In this document: piece by piece, positions 58,792-64,000 of the stretch
Numbering within the stretch: position 1 is the stretch's first letter
Layout: the number at the start of each line of letters is the position of its first letter
From: Betaproteobacteria bacterium
Lineage (GTDB): Bacteria; Pseudomonadota; Gammaproteobacteria; Burkholderiales; Burkholderiaceae_F
DNA length: 64,000 bases
Assembly (NCBI GenBank): GCA_016861185.1
Contig: BOKW01000001.1
Span: 372,001 to 436,000 of the forward strand
Direction: 5' to 3'
The notes under the pieces: generated by a model
The model's input: the letters and a program-made list of their open reading frames with translations, nothing else
Database searches by the model: none
What the model was told of the DNA's origin: nothing
Program-made: the position numbers and the translations under genes

Positions 58792-59817
58792 ATGAATACG
58801 ACCCGAGCCTCACTTCGAGCGATCGCGCTTGGCGCGCTGTTTGCCGGAGTCCTATCGTTTGCCGGCGGTGCCGCTGCCCAGTCGACCATCGCGCTGACAC
58901 CGAATATCAAGCCGCTGCCGGCCTGGAATCTTTCGCTGGTCGCCGGCACGGACGGCAGTTCCACCCTGCGCTTCGCCACGACCGGCTGGAACGCGGGTAC
59001 GGGTCCGCTGCAACTCGAGGCCGGCGCCGTCGACACGGGTTCGGGCAAGCAGCAGGTGTACCAGCGTGTCTTCAACAGCGACGGCTCGTCGGCGCTATTC
59101 TTCGCCGGCTGGTTCCAGTGGCATCCGGCCCACAGCCACTTCCACTTCGATGACTACGCGCTGTACACGCTGCAGCCGATCAATGCGCCCGGGGGATCGC
59201 TGCGCACGGGCGCGAAGACGACCTTCTGCGTGATGGACACGGACAAAGTCGACGGATCGCTGCCCGGCGCACCGACCCAGGCCGTCTACAGCACGTGCGG
59301 CAGTCAGGTGCAGGGCATGTCGGTGGGCTGGGGCGACACGTATGGCGCTCACCTCGCGGGGCAGGAGATCGACTTCACCGACAACGCCGACGGCATCTAC
59401 CAACTGAAGATCGGCATCGATCCCAAAAAAGTCCTGGTGGAAAGCAACCGCAACGACAACGAATCGTGCGTGCTGCTGGACATCACGAAGCCGAGCACGG
59501 TCCGCGTCCTGGACGGCAGCGGAAGTTGTTCGACGGTGGTTTCGATCACGCCGAACTCCGCCAGAATGGGCGAGACGGTCCAGGTCACGATCACCGGCTA
59601 CGGATTTGCCCAGGGCACCACGGTCAGTTTCGAGAACGGCAACGGTCCTCGCCCGGTCGCGAGCAACGTGGTCCTCATGGTCGACACGGACGGCCTGGAC
59701 ACGCTCTCGGCCACGGTGACCGTGCCGAAGAAGAAGCAGCCCGGGCGCGACCCCGTGTGGGACGTTCGTGTCGGTACCGGCGGACTGCTTCCCGACGCAT
59801 TCCGGGTCACCCGATAG
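58792..59817 (+). CDS. Secreted lysyl-oxidase-like protein with IPT/TIG domain
   Basis: A 341-residue preprotein. A signal peptide (1-30, cleavage after GAAAQ) precedes a lysyl-oxidase-like domain. WHPAHSHFHFDDYALYTL holds the copper-talon histidines His114, His116 and His118. QGMSVGWGDTYGAHLAGQEI is followed by DFT and carries the Tyr region that forms the quinone cofactor in LOX enzymes. Residues ~250-341 (VVSITPNSARMGETVQVTIT) form an IPT/TIG domain. It would oxidise amines in secreted targets. A matrix or surface role is inferred. Confidence 0.87.
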   Translation: MNTTRASLRAIALGALFAGVLSFAGGAAAQSTIALTPNIKPLPAWNLSLVAGTDGSSTLRFATTGWNAGTGPLQLEAGAVDTGSGKQQVYQRVFNSDGSSALFFAGWFQWHPAHSHFHFDDYALYTLQPINAPGGSLRTGAKTTFCVMDTDKVDGSLPGAPTQAVYSTCGSQVQGMSVGWGDTYGAHLAGQEIDFTDNADGIYQLKIGIDPKKVLVESNRNDNESCVLLDITKPSTVRVLDGSGSCSTVVSITPNSARMGETVQVTITGYGFAQGTTVSFENGNGPRPVASNVVLMVDTDGLDTLSATVTVPKKKQPGRDPVWDVRVGTGGLLPDAFRVTR

Positions 59818-59907
59818 GGCGGCGGCCTGCATGCGAGCGCGACCCGTCATGGACCTCCGGTGCGACTCGGTTTCGGTGCCGCCTCCGAAGCTGACGGGAC
59901 ATCTCGT

Positions 59908-60414
59908 ATGAGCGGCGTCTGGCCCGCACGCCCGAAGGTCTATGTGCTCGACGACGGCGCATCGGCCGAGCGGACGCGGGTCGTTGCGCAGAAGCCTGCG
60001 ATGTCGACGCGATCGTGGCTCGGCGTCTGCGCGGCGGTCGGCCTCGCGTGCGGACTGCTGGGCTGGGTCTTTCGCGGCGATGGGCGCGACCAGCAGGCCG
60101 CGCAGACGCCTGCCGTCGCCGGCTCTGCGACGGGCCTGCGTACCCTGTCGCCCGATGCAACGAATTTCCCCTTCGGCAGCGCCGGCACAGCCGTGCAGTC
60201 CGCCGACGTGCCGGCGCTGCCCTTCGCCGTCGTGCACGCCTGGATCGAGCACGGCCAGCTTGTAGTTATGCTGGAACGCGACGGACGTCGGTTCGTGGTG
60301 CGTGGCTCGGGCGTGCACGACGACTATCTCGTGCAGATCGAACGAGGGCAGGTCGTATTCACGTACCTGCCGTCGGCCGCGCGCCGAAGTCTGTCGCTGC
60401 CGCCCGGCGGCTAA
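59908..60414 (+). CDS. GspC-like single-pass membrane protein
   Basis: A 168-residue protein: a short cytosolic N-terminus, one membrane helix (WLGVCAAVGLACGLLGWVF), a flexible Ala/Thr/Ser linker, then a ~65-residue periplasmic beta domain (PALPFAVVHAWIEHGQLVVM; GVHDDYLVQIERGQVVFTYL) similar to the clamp-like region of type II secretion GspC-type or pilus-assembly proteins. No other secretion genes are in view. Start ATG 59908. It closes the block before the intact hmgL. Confidence 0.6.
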   Translation: MSGVWPARPKVYVLDDGASAERTRVVAQKPAMSTRSWLGVCAAVGLACGLLGWVFRGDGRDQQAAQTPAVAGSATGLRTLSPDATNFPFGSAGTAVQSADVPALPFAVVHAWIEHGQLVVMLERDGRRFVVRGSGVHDDYLVQIERGQVVFTYLPSAARRSLSLPPGG

Positions 60415-60485
60415 TCCCGAAGTCCGTTGCCTGCGTCCTTCGCTGCCGCCGCCCACGCACGCCGGCGGCGCGCAGGCGCGACGCG

Positions 60486-61397
60486 CTAGGCGGCCATCTT
60501 TACCGCGATCGCATTGCCGGCGCGGGCGAAGGCTTTGCGGCCGAGCACGCCGCTGATCCACTGGCCGATGGCGACGACCTTCCCGAGATCGATGCCGGTT
60601 TCGATACCGAGCCCGTGCAGCAGGTACAGCACGTCCTCGGTGGCGACGTTGCCGGTGGCGCCCTTCGCGTAGGGACACCCGCCGAGGCCGGCGACACTGG
60701 TGTCGAACGTCGCGATGCCCATTTCCAGGCACGCGTAGATGTTCGCGAGCGCTTGACCGTAGGTGTCGTGGAAGTGGCCCGACACGTCGGCGATGTCGTA
60801 GACGCCGAGCGCGGCTTCCATCGCTGCCTGCGTGGCGCGCGGCGTACCCACGCCGATCGTGTCGGCCACGCCGACGTGCTGCACGCCGATGTCCTTCATC
60901 AGCCGCGCGACGTATGCGACCGCCTCGGGCTTGACCTCGCCCTGGTACGGGCAGCCGAGCGCGCACGAGATCGCGCCGCGCACGTGCATGCCGTGCTGGC
61001 GCGCCGCCTGCGCGACCGGGCGGAAGCGCTCGATCGATTCGGCGATCGAGCAGTTGATGTTCTTCTGCGAGAACGCCTCGCTCGCCGCGCCGAAGACGAC
61101 CACTTCGTCGGCCCTCGCCGCGAGCGCGCCCTCGAAGCCCTTCATGTTCGGCACCAGCACCGAGTACACGACGCCGGGCCTGCGCCGGATGCGCGTCATC
61201 ACCTCGGCGCCGTCGGCCATCTGCGGCACCCACTTCGGCGAGACGAAGGAGGTGACTTCGATCGCGCCGAAGCCCGCGTCGGTCAGGCGGTCGACCAGTT
61301 CGACCTTCACGTCGGCCGGGATCGCCTGCTTTTCGTTTTGCAGCCCGTCGCGCGGGCCGACGTCGACGATGCGAACGCGGGAGGGAAGCGAGCTCAT
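60486..61397 (-). CDS. mvaB: Hydroxymethylglutaryl-CoA lyase
   Basis: A 303-residue DRE-TIM enzyme cleaving HMG-CoA to acetyl-CoA and acetoacetate, the last step of leucine degradation. DVGPRDGLQNEKQ carries the catalytic Arg-Asp, VSGHFHDTYGQALANI the metal-binding His pair, and GLGGCPYAKGATGNVATEDV the catalytic Cys. The C-terminus is AIAVKMAA, shared with the remnant at 56275. The upstream neighbour is a lipoprotein gene ended by a terminator, so hmgL has its own promoter in that gap. Confidence 0.95.
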   Translation of the reverse strand: MSSLPSRVRIVDVGPRDGLQNEKQAIPADVKVELVDRLTDAGFGAIEVTSFVSPKWVPQMADGAEVMTRIRRRPGVVYSVLVPNMKGFEGALAARADEVVVFGAASEAFSQKNINCSIAESIERFRPVAQAARQHGMHVRGAISCALGCPYQGEVKPEAVAYVARLMKDIGVQHVGVADTIGVGTPRATQAAMEAALGVYDIADVSGHFHDTYGQALANIYACLEMGIATFDTSVAGLGGCPYAKGATGNVATEDVLYLLHGLGIETGIDLGKVVAIGQWISGVLGRKAFARAGNAIAVKMAA

Positions 61398-61460
61398 TGC
61401 GTTGACCTCGTGATTCGACGCGCCGATGTTACTCGCGCGCCCGCCGGTCCAAACAAAAGA

Positions 61461-61481
61461 AGGGCCGGTTCGACCGGCCCT
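61461..61481 (-). terminator. Rho-independent terminator after the lipoprotein gene
   Basis: AGGGCCGGT and ACCGGCCCT pair perfectly (nine pairs) around a three-base loop. Read on the minus strand, TCTTTTGTTT follows. It ends transcription from the lipoprotein gene before hmgL. Confidence 0.85.
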
Positions 61482-61502
61482 CGTGTTTCACTCGGAGCGA
61501 GC

Positions 61503-62585
61503 TCAGATCAGATCGCCCCACGGCACGTCCTTGGTCGCCTCGAACGTGCCGTCGTTGTTGGCGTCGAGCTGCACGCGCACGGTCGTCGTCGACAGCACCG
61601 TCAGCACCAGCAGCCCGTTGTTGGCGCCGCGCACCTGCACCTGCCCTTCGCGCGGATGGGGATCGATGTCGTACTGCCTGATCGCGAGCGGCGTGCTGAT
61701 CACGATCGTGCCGCCGAGCGATGCTGCCGAGATCGCGCCGTTGACCGCCAACGTCGACAGGCCGGCGACCGAGCCGCCGGGCGGCAGCGCGGCGCTGTCA
61801 TACGTCGCGGTCACGCTGTAGCCGGCGAGCAGTGTGACGGTGTCGCTGTAGCTTGCCGTCGCCACGGTCGCCGCCAACCCGTTCGCGCCGATCGAGAGCT
61901 GCGCCGTGTCGACGCTGCCTTGGCGCGTGAAGTTGAAGGCGAAGCTGCCGTTGATCGCGAAGCTGCCTTCGCTCGACGTCGCGGTCAGTTGCGAGTACGT
62001 GATCGACGCGGTCATCGACAGCACCGGGGCCTGCTGCACGACGGTGAAGCTCGCGCTGAATCCGCCGTCGACCATCTCGGTCGCACTGGTGCGGCACTGG
62101 CTGAAGATGACGCTCAGCACGTCGCCCGCGCTCGCCTGGCCGTTGCCGTCGCGATCGTCGAGGGCGAAGGTCACGGTTCCGCTGACGGCGCAGTTCTCCG
62201 TCCGCGACAGGACTGCCTGCGCGCGCACCGCGTCGCCGGACGGCGCGGCGGCGGTGGTCTTGCCGGACGTCCGATCGAGCAGCGTGCCGCGGGTCAGGCC
62301 CACCAGCAGCGTCGAAAGCGAACGCGCGCCGGCCAGCCCCGAGGGCTTGCTCGACGCGGTCTGCACGCGGTCTGCGTTCGCGCTCGGCGTCACGGCAGCG
62401 GTCGCGCTGCTGCTCAACACCGCGTTCGCCGCGGCGCGCGCGACCAGATCCTGGTTCGAAGACGTGATCACGACGCTGGCGGTCGGCGCGGGCGGCGGCG
62501 GCGCGCCGTCGGAACCGCCGCCCCCGCAGGCGGCGAGCAGTGCGGCAGCCAGGGCAGTTGCGCCGATCGTGTAGACGGACTTCAT
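61503..62585 (-). CDS. Lipoprotein of unknown function
   Basis: A 360-residue preprotein with lipobox LLAACGGGG (Cys ~20). The mature part is low-complexity near the N-terminus, then a long beta-rich region with Ser/Thr/Gly repeats (VTFALDDRDGNGQASAGDVL; SSEGSFAINGSFAFNFTRQG) that ends RVQLDANNDGTFEATKDVPW. One disulfide (ENCAV with SQCRT) seems likely. No family is recognised. GAGGAGAG lies before ATG 62585. Confidence 0.8.
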   Translation of the reverse strand: MKSVYTIGATALAAALLAACGGGGSDGAPPPPAPTASVVITSSNQDLVARAAANAVLSSSATAAVTPSANADRVQTASSKPSGLAGARSLSTLLVGLTRGTLLDRTSGKTTAAAPSGDAVRAQAVLSRTENCAVSGTVTFALDDRDGNGQASAGDVLSVIFSQCRTSATEMVDGGFSASFTVVQQAPVLSMTASITYSQLTATSSEGSFAINGSFAFNFTRQGSVDTAQLSIGANGLAATVATASYSDTVTLLAGYSVTATYDSAALPPGGSVAGLSTLAVNGAISAASLGGTIVISTPLAIRQYDIDPHPREGQVQVRGANNGLLVLTVLSTTTVRVQLDANNDGTFEATKDVPWGDLI

Positions 62586-62912
62586 CGATCTCTCCTCGAT
62601 CGTTGGAAGGTGCGCCGCGGGCATCGCAGCGCCGGCCCCGTAGCCGGATTCTCGTCCCGCGATGCCTTGGACCATTGCCCTCAATTGGCTAAGGATTACG
62701 GACAGAGTTAGCGCCTGCTTCGAAACAGGAAGGGAACCGTGCGGAACGGCTTCAGCGATCGTCGAGAAGCCATCCTTCCACGGCGTCGAACGTGTCGCCG
62801 CAGGGGTGCGGCCGCCGGCGCATTCGCGGCACTGCTCGCCGCATGCGGCGGCAACGAGACGACGCGGGCGCCCGCGACCGCAGGCCGACGAGCGTCTTCG
62901 CGCCACCGACGC
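62586..62912. other. 327-base intergenic gap
   Basis: The promoter of the lipoprotein gene lies at the left. The remainder has no gene that I can support. A plus-strand stretch translates to GAFAALLAACGGNETTRAPA, which looks like a lipobox but lacks a start and ends antisense to the next gene. Confidence 0.5.
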
Positions 62913-63863
62913 TCAGTACCCGCGCCGCAAATCGACCACGCCCGTGATCGCCTCACCGCGCTCGAGCCGCGCGATCTTCTCCGCGATCTGCGCGACGCTC
63001 GGCTCCAATTCGGTCACGGCAGAGATGTGCGGCGTGATCAGGATCTCCGGCCGCCGCCAGAACGGATGATCGGCGGGCAGCGGTTCGGTTTCGAACACGT
63101 CGAGCGTCGCCCCGCCGAGCTTTCCCTCGTCGAGCAGTGCGAGCAGATCCGCCTCGACCAGATGCGCGCCGCGGCCGACGTTGATCACGTGGGCTCCATC
63201 GGCCAGCCGCGCGAGATTCGCGCGGTTCAGGATGCCGCGATTGTCCGCGGTCAACGGCAGGACGCTCGCGAGCGCGTCGAGCCCGTCGAGAAAGCTCGCG
63301 AACTCCGCGTCGCCCGCGCGGCAGTCCACACCCTCAATCGTATGGCGCGTCCGCGCAAAGCCGCGCACCGCGAACCCGTGCGCCGCGAGCGCGCGTGCGA
63401 TCGCGGTTCCGATCACGCCGAGCCCCAGCACGCCGACCGTGAAGTTCGACCTCGGCCGCAGCACCTCGGCCTGCCAGCGCGCGTCGCGCTGCCGGATCGC
63501 GTAGCGGTCGAAGCCGCGATAGACGCGCAGCACCGCGGCCAGCACGTACTCGGCGAGCGCGTCGGCCATGCCGGCGTCCTCCAGCCGCACCAGCAGCGCG
63601 TCGCGCGGGAACGCCGGCATCGCGAGCAGCGCGTCGACGCCGGCGCCGAGGTTGAAGACCGCGCGCAGCCGCCGCTGCTCCTCGAACAGTGCCGGCGGCG
63701 GCCGCCAGACGATCGCGATGTCGGCCTGCGGCGCGAGTGGATCGGCGTCGAGCTTGGCCGCATCGCGCCACCACAGATCGGCGTCGGGCAGCGCGGCGCG
63801 CAGCGCTTCGAGCCACGCCGGCGCGTGCATCTCGCGCGCGCAAAGGACGATACGCGTGGGCAT
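62913..63863 (-). CDS. D-2-hydroxyacid dehydrogenase (glyoxylate/hydroxypyruvate reductase A-like)
   Basis: A 316-residue NAD(P)H-dependent reductase. The dinucleotide motif is VGVLGLGVIGTAIARAL; catalytic Arg-Glu-His are indicated by INVGRGAHLVEADLLALLDE, LDVFETEPLPADHPFW and ITPHISAVTE. It matches the GhrA subfamily. It starts two bases after the stop of the carboxylase gene on the same strand, so the two are translationally linked. Confidence 0.9.
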   Translation of the reverse strand: MPTRIVLCAREMHAPAWLEALRAALPDADLWWRDAAKLDADPLAPQADIAIVWRPPPALFEEQRRLRAVFNLGAGVDALLAMPAFPRDALLVRLEDAGMADALAEYVLAAVLRVYRGFDRYAIRQRDARWQAEVLRPRSNFTVGVLGLGVIGTAIARALAAHGFAVRGFARTRHTIEGVDCRAGDAEFASFLDGLDALASVLPLTADNRGILNRANLARLADGAHVINVGRGAHLVEADLLALLDEGKLGGATLDVFETEPLPADHPFWRRPEILITPHISAVTELEPSVAQIAEKIARLERGEAITGVVDLRRGY

Positions 63864-63865
63864 GT

Positions 63866-64000
63866 CTACTGCGAGCGCGTGAACGCCACGAGCGCCGCGC
63901 CCTCGGCCACCTGCTCGCCGACGCCATAGAGGAAATCGTCGACCGTGCCGTCGGCGGGCGCGATGATCGTGTGCTCCATCTTCATCGCCTCCATCACGAG
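63866..64000 (-). CDS. Biotin-carboxyl-carrier end of an acyl-CoA carboxylase alpha subunit (partial)
   Basis: The last 44 residues before a stop. [20 protein letters not shown] holds the biotinyl-lysine motif (EAMKMEH), then [18 protein letters not shown]. The bulk of the gene is outside the window. With HMG-CoA lyase nearby on the same strand, methylcrotonyl-CoA carboxylase alpha (mccA, leucine degradation) is most likely; propionyl-CoA carboxylase is the alternative. Confidence 0.85.
   Translation of the reverse strand, partial: LVMEAMKMEHTIIAPADGTVDDFLYGVGEQVAEGAALVAFTRSQ

Noticed and set aside
62739..62880. Plus-strand stretch resembling a lipoprotein signal (LLAACGGNE)
   Set aside because: No ribosome-binding site, a doubtful GTG start, and the frame then runs antisense to the 2-hydroxyacid dehydrogenase; most likely coincidence.
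1..64000. Search for tRNA, rRNA, CRISPR arrays, prophage or IS transposases
   Set aside because: No cloverleaf-like sequence, no regularly spaced direct repeats and no transposase, integrase or phage structural genes were seen.

Overview
The window is chromosomal DNA of a very GC-rich, aerobic, heterotrophic Gram-negative bacterium. It is most likely a betaproteobacterium of the order Burkholderiales. The reasons are codon usage with G or C at almost every third position, a 1.6-kDa-scale (about 1,600-residue) NAD-glutamate dehydrogenase, a FeoA-FeoB plus Bfd-Bfr iron block, a branched-chain-type ABC importer flanked by two CoA ligases, and many small families common in that order (DUF488, DUF1289, DUF3455, YjbQ). 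Placement below order level is not possible from this sequence alone. I found no rRNA, tRNA, CRISPR array, prophage or complete insertion sequence.

Layout. 1-8.8 kb: 3' part of a TPR-GGDEF diguanylate cyclase, the large glutamate dehydrogenase, a sulfide:quinone-reductase-like flavoprotein and YjbQ. 8.9-16 kb: secreted subtilase, AraC regulator, TTC38-like TPR protein, PepSY membrane protein, SLC13-type permease with a universal stress protein. 16-20.7 kb: an iron block with a Fur box between bfd-bfr and feoA-feoB-(Cys-rich protein), then a DNA-binding-like protein, then a second Fur-box palindrome ahead of three unrecognised small proteins (30, 52 and 81 residues), each with a good ribosome-binding site. 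20.7-34 kb: housekeeping and accessory enzymes (carbonic anhydrase, SDR, alpha/beta hydrolase, Rnk, two MFS carriers, a D-amino-acid-dehydrogenase-like flavoprotein, MerR, aldo/keto reductase, Crp/Fnr). 34.3-43.1 kb: one long operon, acyl-CoA ligase, small membrane protein, LivG, LivH, LivM, binding protein, LivF, PaaK-like ligase, closed by a hairpin terminator; the ligases probably activate the acid that the importer brings in.

43-56 kb: DUF1801 protein with a histone-like tail, AhpD-like protein, an autoregulated-looking TetR gene with matching operators on both sides and a 41-residue protein behind the second one, a periplasmic double rhodanese, a tightly coupled operon (DUF1289, MaoC, small membrane protein, MBL hydrolase), hemerythrin, an unusual PNPOx-GAF-winged-helix protein, a DMT carrier, a Tat-like exported aldo/keto reductase, CDP-alcohol phosphatidyltransferase and a YHS lipoprotein.

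56-64 kb: a decayed copy of the 3' end of an HMG-CoA lyase gene, then a four-gene block (LuxR regulator, small secreted Cys protein, secreted lysyl-oxidase-like protein, GspC-like membrane protein), then the intact HMG-CoA lyase, a lipoprotein, a 2-hydroxyacid dehydrogenase and the biotin-domain end of an acyl-CoA (probably methylcrotonyl-CoA) carboxylase subunit, pointing to leucine degradation. The block lying between a broken and an intact hmgL 3' end looks like an old insertion. Four palindromic repeat elements lie in intergenic gaps (6.4, 12.8, 16.0 and 47.7 kb).
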